Shown: positions 31,044 to 40,215 of the stretch, one piece after another | How the letters are laid out: every line of letters begins with the position of its first letter | Position numbering within the stretch: the stretch's first letter is position 1 | Assembly: GCA_963759115.1 (NCBI GenBank) | Contig: CAVWXT010000001.1 | Location: forward strand, 496,001-560,000 | Source: CAVWXT01 sp963759115 | Lineage (GTDB): Bacteria > Planctomycetota > Planctomycetia > Pirellulales > Thermoguttaceae | Reading direction: 5' to 3' | Length of the DNA: 64,000 nucleotides | Notes under the pieces: generated by a model | What the model was told of the DNA's origin: nothing | The model's database searches: none | Seen by the model: the letters and a program-made list of their open reading frames with translations, nothing else | Made by a program: the position numbers and the translations under genes

Positions 31044-31483
31044 TTTCCCCCGAGGTCCTGCGACGCTACCCGTATTTCGCCGGCATCGATGACGAGAGCC
31101 TCAAGCAGCTTGCCATGATCGCCGAGGAGAGGTCGGTCCCCGCCAACACCGTGATGTTCCGCGAGGGCGATCCGGCGACCCACCTCTCCGTGATCCTCAA
31201 GGGGGAGGTGAACATTCAGTATGTCCTCGGCACCGGCGAGCTGCGGACGGTTGACACCCTGGTCGACGGCGACCTCTTGATGTGGTCGGCGCTGGTCGAG
31301 CCGTATCGGGCCACGGCCTTGGGCACGACCACCAAAGAGACCCAATTGGCCCGCATCGACGCCTCCAAGCTGCGGCAGCTCTGCACGAAAGAACCGATCC
31401 TGGGCTATCGGCTGATGACCCAAGTGACCAAGTTGCTGGCCCATCGCCTGGAACGCGCCCGCGTGCAGTTGGCAGTGGTGTGA
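31040..31483 (+). CDS. Cyclic nucleotide-binding domain protein
   Basis: 147 aa. The Crp-type beta-roll is clear: RYPYFAGIDDESLKQLAMIA, FREGDPATHLSVILKGEVNI, and the phosphate-binding region GDLLMWSALVEPYRATALGT (no classic RxAA tail). It ends after the dimer helix (LMTQVTKLLAHRLERARVQL) and has no DNA-binding helix-turn-helix, so it is a sensor module rather than a Crp regulator. Possible redox or nucleotide sensor for the hydrogenase; this is inference from position. Confidence 0.8.
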   Translation: MISPEVLRRYPYFAGIDDESLKQLAMIAEERSVPANTVMFREGDPATHLSVILKGEVNIQYVLGTGELRTVDTLVDGDLLMWSALVEPYRATALGTTTKETQLARIDASKLRQLCTKEPILGYRLMTQVTKLLAHRLERARVQLAVV

Positions 31484-31540
31484 GGGGCGATGCCGGCGAC
31501 CGGAGCGGTAACGAGAAGAGCGTGCCACCGTCTCTCTCTG

Positions 31541-32219
31541 CTATCTCGGCGGTCTTGCGCGAGCGGCCGCGGCCAGTTCGGTCGCCGTGCCAATGATCCC
31601 GTCCGGCTGCACGCCCAGCAGGTCCACCGGGGCGTTCTGCCGATTGAGCCAGTAGGTGTGCAGGCCGAACGCCTTGGCGCCGGCAATGTCCCAGCAGTTC
31701 GACGAGACGAAGGCGATCCGTCCGCGGGGAATGCCCAGGTGCGTCTCGGCCAATTGGTAGACCGCCGGACTCGGCTTGTAGACTCGGACCGCGTCCACGC
31801 TCAGGACGTGCTGAAACCGGCCATCAAAGCCGGCGCTCGTGACCACACTCTGCAACATGGCCGGCGAACCGTTCGAGAGAATGGCGCAGGGGACTCCGTC
31901 CAAGGCATCCAGGGCGGGGGCCACGTCGGGGAACGGACTCAGCGAAAGATAGGCTTGCAAAAGGTACTCGATCTGCTCCGGCGTGGAAGGCAACCCGAGG
32001 GACTGGCACGAATAGGCCAGGCCGTCGCGGGTGAGTTGCCAGAAGTCCTCATACCGGCCCATCAGCGAACGCAGCCAGGTGTATTCGAGTTGCTTGGTGC
32101 GCCAGAGGGTCGTCAGGGGGCGCCGTAACCTGGGAAGACTTCTTCACAGGCGCAAGGACCGATCGGACGTCGAACAGCGTGCCGTAGGCGTCGAACACGA
32201 ACGCTTGTGCCTGGGCCAT
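31541..32219 (-). CDS. HAD-superfamily haloacid dehalogenase type II (two frameshifts)
   Basis: Motif I is FVFDAYGTLFDVRSV, motif II AILSNGSPAMLQSV, motif III KPSPAVYQL and motif IV FVSSNCWDIAGAKAFG, which together mark 2-haloacid dehalogenase-type HAD enzymes. The span is one base over a multiple of three. Two missing C residues (near 32153 and 32117) restore APCEEVFPGYGAPLTTLWRT. Reaction: hydrolytic dehalogenation or a related phosphatase activity. Confidence 0.84.
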
Positions 32220-32408
32220 GGCGACTCCTTGCGATAATCTGAGCAACGGACGAATCGTCCCTCACTGTAGGACTCCCGCCGGCTGCGGTCAATGGCCGGC
32301 AATGCGACCGATCAGGGGGGGGTTTTCAGGCAGGGAGAGATTCGATCTACTTACGATTGTGCGGTTCCGTTTGATCGAGGATTCTCCGCGCTCTCGGGAG
32401 ATCACATC

Positions 32409-32756
32409 ATGAAGTCGATTGTCGCCGACATAGCGCTGGTGGCCCATTGCGGCTTGTATTGCGGGACTTGCCGCGCCTACCGCCGCGGGCGGTGCCCCGG
32501 CTGCCACGACAACGAGCAGGCCAGTTGGTGCAAGGTGCGGACGTGCTGCCTCGAGAACGACTACTCGTCGTGCGCCGAATGCCGAACGGTGGCCGACCCT
32601 CGCGACTGCAAGAAGTTCAACAACTTCATCTCGAAGCTGTTTGGATTGATCTTCCGTTCCGACCGTCGCGCGTGCATCGTGCAGATCGCCCAAAAGGGCC
32701 TGCAAGGCCACGCCCAGTTGATGGCCGCTGGTCAGACCCAAACGATTCGGCGATGA
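32409..32756 (+). CDS. Cys-rich DUF3795-like protein
   Basis: 115 aa from the ATG at 32409 (GGGAG 8 nt upstream). Twelve cysteines: HCGLYCGTCRAYRRGRCPGC, then WCKVRTCCLENDYSSCAECR and DCKKFNNF. This is the DUF3795-type pattern, probably a metal or iron-sulfur site. It lies 12 bp before the MgtA gene and is likely cotranscribed. Role unknown. Confidence 0.78.
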   Translation: MKSIVADIALVAHCGLYCGTCRAYRRGRCPGCHDNEQASWCKVRTCCLENDYSSCAECRTVADPRDCKKFNNFISKLFGLIFRSDRRACIVQIAQKGLQGHAQLMAAGQTQTIRR

Positions 32757-32768
32757 AAGGGCTCCGCA

Positions 32769-35436
32769 GTGTCGATCCTGCCGACCTTCATCCTGCCGAA
32801 GAACATCTTGACCGCTCTGCGGCGACCGGCCGACCAGATCGAGGCCTCGCCGCTGTTGTTGGAGGTCGCCCGAAGCGATGCGGAAGCGGTATTTCGCCGC
32901 CTGGAAACCAACGAAAATGGCCTGAGCGAGGAGGAGGCCGGGCGACGCCTGACGCACTACGGTCCCAACGTGGTTACGCAGGAGCAAAGGTATCGACGAC
33001 TGCGCATCCTGGGGCGGGCCTGCCTCAATCCGCTGGTGATCCTGCTGATGTTGCTGGCGACCGTCTCGGCCTTGAGCGAATACTATCAGGGCAGCAACGA
33101 CTATCGTGCGGCCACGGTGATGCTGAGCATGGTCGTGTTGGGCGTGGCGCTGCGGTTCATCCAGGAGTGGAGGGCCGACGATGCGGCCGCAAAGCTCAAG
33201 GCCATGATCAGCGTGACGGCCACCGTGGTCCGCGGCGGAGAGGCAAGGGAACTGCCGCTGGGGCAATTGGTGCCCGGCGACGTCGTCCGTCTGGCGGCGG
33301 GCGACATGATCCCGGCCGATCTCCGTATCATGGCCAGCAAAGACCTGTTCCTCATCCAGGCGAGTCTGACGGGCGAGTCGCTTCCGGTCGAAAAATTCGA
33401 CACGAAAGAGAACGCGGGGCCCAAGCCGGTGCTGGAACTCAAGAATACCTGCTTTCTCGGCACCAGCGTGGAAAGCGGTTCGGCCACCGGCGTGATCGTC
33501 GAAACGGGAGCCCGAACCTACTTGGGCAGCATGGCGCAAGCCATCGTGGGACAGAAAGTGCAAACCAGTTTCGACCAGGGGGTGACGCGGTTCACCCTGC
33601 TGATGATCTACTTCATGCTGGTCATGGTCCCGCTGGTCTTTCTCATCAACGGGCTGACGAAGCACAACTGGGCGGATGCGTTCTTCTTTGCGCTGGCCGT
33701 GGCCGTGGGCCTGACGCCCGAAATGCTGCCCATGATCGTTTCCGTCTGCCTCTCCCGCGGCGCCATCGCCATGTCGCAGAAGAAGGTGATCGTGAAGCGG
33801 TTGAACTCGATTCAGAATCTCGGCGCCATGGACGTGCTTTGCACCGACAAGACCGGCACGCTCACGCTGGACCGCGTGATCCTGGAACGGCACTGCGACG
33901 TGGTGCGCCACGAGGACGAAGGGGTCCTGGTGCTGGCCTACCTCAACAGCCATTTCCAAACGGGGCTCCGCAACGTCCTGGATCGTGCGATCCTTCAGTT
34001 TCGGGAGATTCACGAGAAGTTCTCGGTGCCCGACTACAAGAAGGTCGACGAAATCCCCTTCGATTTCTCCCGCAAGTTGATGTCGGTGGTTGTCGAGACG
34101 CCCGAAGGGAGCCACCGCCTGATCTCGAAAGGCGCCACGGAGGCCGTCTTCCAGCGATGCGCGTCCTTTGAGCTGGAAGGGAAGATTTACCCGATTGATC
34201 CCCTGTTGATTACGGAGTTCAAGGAAGAGTGCGACGAGCTCAGCGCGGACGGGTTCCGCGTGCTGGCGATCGCCTACAAGGACGCCGACCGGCGGGCGGC
34301 CTACTCGAAAGACGATGAGCGGGAGCTGGTCTTGAAGGGCTATGTGGCCTTCCTCGACCCGCCCAAGGAGACCGCGGCGCCGGCCATCTTGGCCCTGAAA
34401 AACCACGGCATCGGAGTCAAGGTCCTCACCGGCGACAATGAGCTCGTGAGCCGCAAGATATGCCAGGAGGTCGGGCTGGCGACTGATCGCGTGCTGTTGG
34501 GCGGGCAGGTGGAAGCCATGTCGGACGCCGAGCTTGGCGAAGCGGCCGAAAGCGCCACGCTCTTCGCCCGCCTCTCGCCGGCGCACAAGCAGCGGATCAT
34601 CCGCGCCGTGCAGGGCAAAGGGCACGTCGTCGGCTTCCTGGGCGACGGCATCAACGATTCGCCGGCCCTCCGCCGGCCGACGTGGGCATCTCGGTCGACA
34701 GCGCCGTCGACATCGCCAAGGAGGCCGCCGACATCATCCTTCTGGAAAAGAGCCTGATGGTGCTCCAAGAGGGCGTGCTGGAGGGCCGCAAGGTGTTCGC
34801 CAACATCCTCAAGTACGTCCGGATGGGCGCCAGTTCCAACTTCGGCAACATGTTCAGCGTGTTCGGCGCAGCGCGTTCGTGCCGTACCTGCCCATGGCGC
34901 CCATCCAGATCTTGACCAACAATCTCTTATACGATTTCTCGCAGGTGCCCATTCCCGCCGACGACGTTGATCCCGAGCAGATCGCCAAGCCGCGCCCCTG
35001 GCACATGGGTGAGATCGCCCGCTTTATTCTTTTCATCGGCCCGTGCAGTTCGATTTTCGACTACACGACGTACTTCATGATGCTTTTTGTATTCGGGTGC
35101 TGGGACGTGAGCACGCCCGAGGCGCTCAAGCACAGCGCGTCGCTGTTCCAGACCGGCTGGTTCGTGGAATCCCTGCTGACGCAGACGCTCATCATCCACG
35201 TCATCCGTACCAACCGCATTCCCTTTTTCCAAAGCCGGGCCAGTTGGCCGCTGATGGTCACCACGGCGATCATCATGGCGGTCGGCGTATGGTTGCCGTC
35301 GTCGCCGATCGGCCCGTGGCTCGGCTTTACGCCGCTGCCCGCGTTCTATTGGCCGCTGCTGGCGTTGACGCTCTTGGGTTACGTGCTGCTGACCCAAGCG
35401 ATCAAGATGTGGCTGATCCGCAAGACGTGGATCTGA
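32769..35436 (+). CDS. mgtA: Magnesium-translocating P-type ATPase (two frameshifts)
   Basis: About 889 aa when joined. P-type motifs: QASLTGESLPVEKF, the phosphorylation site LCTDKTGTLTLD, LLGDGIND-type hinge FLGDGINDSPAL. MgtA/MgtB-type signatures are LTPEMLPMIVSVCLSRGAIA and QILTNNLLYDFSQVPIPADD. Frame changes lie near 34675 (CCGGCC region) and near 34870. The protein imports Mg2+ across the inner membrane. No Mg2+-sensing leader (M-box) was recognised in the upstream gap. Confidence 0.9.
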
Positions 35437-35440
35437 TCGC

Positions 35441-36346
35441 CGGGGCCAATCGTTTATTCACTGTGGGAGGCGACTCCAGTCGCCGATTGCCCGAAAACTA
35501 CTGCAAATCGGCGACTGGAGTCGCCTCCTAGTGCGCTTGTGAGTGTATCGAATCAGCAAGGTGCAAGTCCTTGTCGAAATTGGGTTTGAACTTCGTAACC
35601 GAAAGTAACTGCGTCCTCGTGAGAGGGGGTGGAGAGCAACTGAAGGTGAACGGCTGGTCCGCAGGATGACGAACTCGATTCGGCCGGTTGTCGTGGCGAG
35701 CCTGCTAGGAAAAGGCGAAGCCCAAGTGACGCTGTGGTCCTCGCAAGGGATGCGGTCGGCAGACCGCGCGGTAAGCTCCGGGGGGAAACCAAACCAAGCC
35801 CCAGAGGCGGCAACAGGTGGTTGGAGGCGGAACGGTCGGAAGGTTTGATACATGAAGCAAGGAGACCTGGGCGGGTACAAGGACGAAGTTCATTGTCCCT
35901 GATAAGGATACGAAGAATCGACCGCCCAGGAGTCAGAGCGTCCATACGAGCGAGGAAGCGGGGCAATGCCCGTCGAGCAAAGGGACGCAGGAAAGTGGAT
36001 GAAACATGACGCACGGCCAAAACCACACCGTACCGCGAGTGTCGGCAACGACTAGCCACGACGGACTGCGTCAGGCACACGTAACTTGGCTCAGATTGGC
36101 CGCACCGTCGATGTTGCATGTTGGTGGCCTTCCCGTGAAGGTCAGGGCCTTTCGCTTCTGCCGATCCCGAGAAGGAACCTTGTTTCCTTCCCGCGCTCGG
36201 TTCACCAATCCTCTACGAGGTAACACCACTAACCGGAGAGCCGGATGCGGGAAATCCGCCAGTCCGGTTCGGAGGGAGGGGAGGCCGGGAACTTAACCGG
36301 CCTTCCCTACCCCTATCAACTGGATTTGAGAGAACTGATTGGCCCT
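35441..36346. repeat. MITE-like element, copy 2, split by a group II intron
   Basis: It matches the element at 1951-2079: left end CGGGGCCAATCGTTTATTCA, hairpin arms AGGCGACTCCAGTCGCCGAT and ATCGGCGACTGGAGTCGCCT, then after the intron CAACTGGATTTGAGAGAACT and GATTGGCCCT. Without the 786-nt intron it is 120 bp. The hairpin in this copy is a perfect stem of 21 bp. Confidence 0.82.
35531..36316 (+). mobile_element. Group II intron, class C, without ORF
   Basis: It starts with GTGCG right after the MITE hairpin and CTA, and ends CCCTAT after a domain V at 36238-36270 identical in core to the other intron (GCCGGATGCGGGAAATCCGC). The 5' ribozyme part aligns with the intron at 24494 through about 480 nt, then the RT reading frame is missing. 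Exact boundaries follow from comparison with the empty MITE at 1951: CTA, then CAGCCGGATTTG, becomes CTA, intron, CAACTGGATTTG. It depends on a maturase in trans. Confidence 0.88.
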
Positions 36347-36495
36347 CATCTGATCGTCGGGCGGCTTGCACCGTGCGCCGCCGGCCGCTAAAATAGGCTC
36401 GAGTGTTGGCTGACCTGCCCAAGCCGCACGCCGTTCTTTCCCTTTCCCCCTGCTCGGACCGTCGCTCTGGTCCCCTGAAAACATCGGAGCCGAAG

Positions 36496-37671
36496 ATGAA
36501 CACGAAGAAGATGTGCCGACGACGAACGGGCCTGACGATCGGCATCTTGACGTTGGCGTTAACGGCGGGCGCCGTGCTGGCGGCCGAGCCGAGCAAGAAG
36601 CAGTGGCTGGAGGACTGGCAGAAGCAGAACCCCAAGTGGCGGGCCTTCCACACGCTCCAGCCACGGCCGGAACTGCTGCCGGTGACCAAGCAACTCATCA
36701 CCGAAGCCTTGAAGCCGATGGGCTTCAACGCGCTGATTGTCGAGGTGGATTACCGGTTCGAGTTCGCGTCGCATCCCGAGTTGGAATGCCGGGGAATCAG
36801 CAAGGAGCAAGCCCGCGATCTGGCCGAAACGTGCCGCAAGAACGGCATCCGTTTGATCCCGTTGTTCAACTGTCTGGGCCATCAGTCGGGGACCAAGGGA
36901 ACGTCGCCCGCCGCCTTGTTGAAGAAACATCCCGAGTTCGACGAAACGCCGGAAATTCCCCAGGGCGAGAAGAGCATGTATTGCCGCGAGTGGTGCCCCT
37001 CGCACCCCGAGGTGAACAAGATCGTCTTCGATCTGCTGGACGACCTGATCGATGGCTTCGACGCCGACGCCCTGCACGTGGGCATGGACGAGGTGTTCTT
37101 GTTGGGCAACGACAAGTGTCCCCGCTGCCAGGGCAAAGACAAGGCCGCCCTGTTCGCCGGCGTCGTCAACCAACTGCACCAGCACCTCGTCAAGGAGAAG
37201 GGCGTGGAGATGCTGATGTGGGGCGACCGGCTGCTCAAGTCGCCGGAATACGGGAGCAAGTGGGCGGCCAGCACCCTCGGCACGCATCCGGCGATCGACA
37301 TGGTGCCCAAAGACATCATCATCTGCGATTGGCACTATCCGCTGCAGAAGGATTACCCCTCGGTCCGCCTGTTCCAGGAGAAAGGCTTCCGCGTGTTGCC
37401 CGCAACCTACAATATCCAAGCGGGAGCCGTGGCCTTCATTCGCAGTTCCCGCAAGGACGACACCGGGCGGATGTTGGGCTTCCTCTTCACGAACTGGTCG
37501 GACGGCAACGGCCAACGCCTGTTGAGCACGCTGAAGGAGGTCGAAGCGGGCGCCGCGCCACAGCCGGCCGCCAACACCGGGAATCCCAAACGCGTCAATC
37601 CCCGGCAGCTTGCCGAGACCATCAGGGCGGGCGTGAAAGAACTCAACACGCCTTCCGACGAAAAACAATGA
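36496..37671 (+). CDS. Secreted GH20-like (beta-hexosaminidase-like) protein
   Basis: 391 aa with a signal peptide (RRRTGLTIGILTLALTAGAV, LAAEP). The barrel shows PMGFNALIVEVDYRFEFASH, IRLIPLFNCLGHQSGTKG and the acidic pair ADALHVGMDEVFLLGNDKCP, which resembles the catalytic Asp-Glu (H-x-G-x-DE) of GH20. The C-terminal WSDGNGQRLLST fits the end of the barrel. It lacks the second GH20 domain, so it is a distant relative. Its stop overlaps an ATG that opens the trmL frame. Confidence 0.72.
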   Translation: MNTKKMCRRRTGLTIGILTLALTAGAVLAAEPSKKQWLEDWQKQNPKWRAFHTLQPRPELLPVTKQLITEALKPMGFNALIVEVDYRFEFASHPELECRGISKEQARDLAETCRKNGIRLIPLFNCLGHQSGTKGTSPAALLKKHPEFDETPEIPQGEKSMYCREWCPSHPEVNKIVFDLLDDLIDGFDADALHVGMDEVFLLGNDKCPRCQGKDKAALFAGVVNQLHQHLVKEKGVEMLMWGDRLLKSPEYGSKWAASTLGTHPAIDMVPKDIIICDWHYPLQKDYPSVRLFQEKGFRVLPATYNIQAGAVAFIRSSRKDDTGRMLGFLFTNWSDGNGQRLLSTLKEVEAGAAPQPAANTGNPKRVNPRQLAETIRAGVKELNTPSDEKQ

Positions 37672-37841
37672 ACGAAACGGGGACTGGCTCCGAGCAGAGC
37701 GCCTCCCGCGCCGCGGATAACGGCGATCGCGAGGTGCCTGTCCCCCGAAAAACAATGAACGAAACGGGGACTGGCTCCGAGCAGAGCACCTCCCGCGCCG
37801 CGGATAACGGCGATCGCGAGGTGCCTGTCCCCGTTTTGTTA
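37668..37841 (+). repeat. 87-bp element duplicated in tandem, in frame with trmL
   Basis: Two units begin at 37668 and 37755; each starts ATGAACGAAACGGGGACTGG and ends with GGTGCCTGTCCCC, with a single base change (GCGCCTCC versus GCACCTCC). Each is 29 codons, without stops. Its ends belong to the same family as the element at 14302. The first unit also carries the stop of the GH20-like gene. Confidence 0.85.
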
Positions 37842-37850
37842 GCGGGCGCC

Positions 37851-38327
37851 GTGGCCAGGCATGACGGCGGCAGTCCGACGCTCCACGTCGTCCTCTACCA
37901 GCCGGAGATCCCCGACAACACCGGCAACGTGGGCCGGACTTGCGTGGCCTTGGGCGCCAAACTGTGGTTGGTCCGCCCCTTGGGCTTCCGCGTGGACGAT
38001 CGCCATCTGCGCCGGGCGGGGCTCGACTACTGGCAGCACCTCGATTGGGAGGCCGTCGACGATTGGCCGGCGCTCATGGCACGATTGCCCGGCTGTCGCC
38101 CCTGGCTGTTCACCAAGCACGCGGCGACAATCTACACGCAGGCCGCTTTCGCACCGGGCGACGTGCTGGTGTTTGGCAGCGAATCGCAGGGCCTGCCCCG
38201 CTCGCTGTTGGACGCAAACCCCGACCGCTGCCTGCGGATTCCGATGGCCCCCGAGGCCCGCAGTCTGAACCTGGCCGTGAGCGTGGCGGTGGCCGCGTTC
38301 GAGGCTTGCCGACAGCGGGATGTTTGA
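37851..38327 (+). CDS. trmL: tRNA (cytidine/uridine-34-2'-O)-methyltransferase
   Basis: A SPOUT methyltransferase: LHVVLYQPEIPDNTGNVGRT, LWLVRPLGFRVDDRHLRRAG, VLVFGSESQGLPRSLLDANP (the trefoil knot) and LRIPMAPEARSLNLAVSVAV. It modifies the wobble base of tRNA-Leu. GTG at 37851 gives the normal length (about 158 aa). The frame stays open back to the ATG at 37668 and 37755 through the two repeat units, so a longer product with 29-aa repeats at the N-terminus is possible and would be coupled to the GH20-like stop. Confidence 0.86.
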   Translation: MARHDGGSPTLHVVLYQPEIPDNTGNVGRTCVALGAKLWLVRPLGFRVDDRHLRRAGLDYWQHLDWEAVDDWPALMARLPGCRPWLFTKHAATIYTQAAFAPGDVLVFGSESQGLPRSLLDANPDRCLRIPMAPEARSLNLAVSVAVAAFEACRQRDV

Positions 38328-38362
38328 CGACTCAACCACGCCCTCAGAGGAGAATAACGCTG

Positions 38363-38929
38363 ATGCCAAACCGCAGTTGGACATTGCTCGGCAGTCAGGA
38401 GGTTTCCGACGAGAGGGTCTTCCGTCTGCGGCACGACTTGTATCGCTTCGAGCCCAGCGGCGCGGAGCGGGATTTCGTGGTCCTCGACACCCCGTCCTGG
38501 GTCAACGTGGTTCCCATAACAGTCGATGGGAAGGTCGTGCTGATCCGACAATACCGTCACGGCATCCGCGACGTAACCCTGGAGACGCCGGGCGGGATGA
38601 TTGACGGCGGCGAGTTGCCCGAGGTGGCGGCGGCCCGGGAACTGCATGAGGAGACGGGCTACGTGGCCCAGCGGCTGCGGCTCTTGGCGCGGGTGCTTCC
38701 GAATCCGGCCGTCCAAAACAACTGGTGCTATCTCTTTGCCGCGGAAGGCTGCCGCCGCGCGGGCGAATCACAGCCTGACGCCTTTGAGGTGATTGACGTG
38801 CTGGAGCGACCGCTGGACGACATTCCGGCGCTAATCGAGAGCGGCGAGATCTCTCACTGCCTGGTGGTCGCGGCGTTGGCATTCCTGGGGTTAGTACGGC
38901 CCGTCGTTGGTCAGCCCGTTCGGGGCTGA
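38363..38929 (+). CDS. Nudix hydrolase (ADP-ribose pyrophosphatase-like)
   Basis: 188 aa from the ATG at 38363, with AGAGGAG upstream. The Nudix box is GGMIDGGELPEVAAARELHE plus ETGYV, fitting GX5EX7REUXEEXGU. The preceding VNVVPITVDGKVVLIRQYRH and the later RVLPNPAVQNNWCYLFAAEG fit the NudF/ADP-ribose pyrophosphatase group. The substrate is not certain. It is 35 bp after trmL, so a shared transcript is likely. Confidence 0.87.
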   Translation: MPNRSWTLLGSQEVSDERVFRLRHDLYRFEPSGAERDFVVLDTPSWVNVVPITVDGKVVLIRQYRHGIRDVTLETPGGMIDGGELPEVAAARELHEETGYVAQRLRLLARVLPNPAVQNNWCYLFAAEGCRRAGESQPDAFEVIDVLERPLDDIPALIESGEISHCLVVAALAFLGLVRPVVGQPVRG

Positions 38930-38989
38930 AATTGCCGCCACTCGGCCGGCACGGAGCGACTGTACGACGTGCAGCGGCTCCCAGGAAGT

Positions 38990-39030
38990 GAGGCTGATGG
39001 GACTCGAACCCATGACCTACGGATTAAAAG
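38990..39030 (-). tRNA. 3' half of tRNA-Lys (UUU), truncated
   Basis: The minus strand reads CTTTTAATCC (anticodon loop with TTT), then variable loop AGGTC, T arm ATGGGTTCGAGTCCCAT and acceptor strand CAGCCTCA. The D arm, 5' acceptor strand and 5' anticodon stem are missing. tRNA 3' halves are normal remnants of integration by tyrosine recombinases. The missing 5' side faces right, which places the inserted DNA to the right of 39,030. Confidence 0.8.
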
Positions 39031-40215
39031 TGCATGAAAAGGTGTATAGTAGGTGTCTAATACGCGCCGAACCCGCAGAAAACAGGGGTCGGCGCGTCGA
39101 GGAAATCGGCGGCGGATTGCGTTTAGGTACTGTTCTGAGGTACTGTTGGCCACGGATGAGAACACCGCCAACCCGTGCCGATCCTCGGCCACCACGATAC
39201 CCCGGCGAAGCCGGCAGAGCAACAGACCGGCCCCATCCCGATGCCGGAGCCATGCCAGCCGGCCGCAGCCGCCGCCAGAACAACAGAGCGGCTGGTGGAC
39301 ATGAGAGCCAAGTTCAGGTTTAGCCCGGCGTAGGGAGCGACCTGGCGGACCGTGGATGCGTTCCTGTGACCTAAGTGGACCTGGGAGCCATCGGCGGCGA
39401 CCCGGCGCCGAAGCCCATCCGCAAATGCCGCCGAGACGCCGCAGGGACCGGAGAGGTCGGCGGCCGGTAGAAGTCGAAGCCGAGACAGAGAGGCCGACTC
39501 CTTTGGACCCCTGGGTTGCTGGAAACCAATCCGGCCTCGCGCGCGTGCGTGTAGAAGCGTACTTTCTGGCGTAATTTTGACTTTTCATGTTCACACTGGG
39601 CAAGATGTCTGGTAATCTAGGCAGCCTCACGGCCTGTTTTTTCCCCGAAATGGGCACGGAAACGGAGAATTCGGGACAGAGGGTTAGCTCCTCGGGCCAG
39701 AGACACGCAAAAAATCTTCGCACGCAGGCGCAGGCTCGAGACTGCTGACCTGTTTGGTGGGGTTGCTGAGTCCTTGCCGGCGCTGCCTCATCACTCAAGG
39801 CCGGCATCCTGGCGATGATCCGGGCGGCCGGGCGGGGTGGGATGGCCGGGGGCCGAGCGGCACGGCAGCAACGTCCTGAGCATGTACCTCGTCCTATGCG
39901 AAAGCATGGCCGATCAGGCAAAAGGACGCGCGAAGCAACACCCCCTGTCAGAAGAAAATGTGATTTGTGGGGGTTTCCCCTCGCTTGGGCCGGAATTATA
40001 CTGGCTTGCGTCGGGAGGGCTGGCCGGGTTGCAAACCGGCGGCCAAGCGATCCGTGGCGCGATCGGTGCTTCTAGCCTTTCGTACCATTGCGCCTCGGAT
40101 CGACCCGGCTTTGCGCCTTGAAATTTCTCAGCCGGCGGAAGCATGGTCCCGCCGCGTCTTGAAGACGGGCGACCGATAAGTGACTACACGACATTTGAGA
40201 AGGAGTTTGCCGCCA
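39031..40215. other. Gene-free stretch at the island edge
   Basis: About 1.2 kb with no convincing gene. Open frames here have low-complexity Arg/Ala/Pro translations. The sequence mixes GC-rich and AT-richer pieces and may contain remnants of an integrase or older insertions, but no motif survives. Confidence 0.5.

Noticed and set aside
32220..32408. Mg2+ riboswitch (M-box) ahead of the MgtA unit
   Set aside because: No M-box core was recognised; only a short hairpin near the start codon is present.
36513..37667. Plus-strand frame overlapping the GH20-like gene and running into trmL
   Set aside because: Only the part from 37,668 on has a sensible product; the upstream part is out-of-frame reading of the GH20-like gene.
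38911..39921. 336-aa minus-strand frame across the tRNA fragment
   Set aside because: It reads through the tRNA half and low-complexity DNA, and no integrase motif (R..HxxR..Y) could be found.
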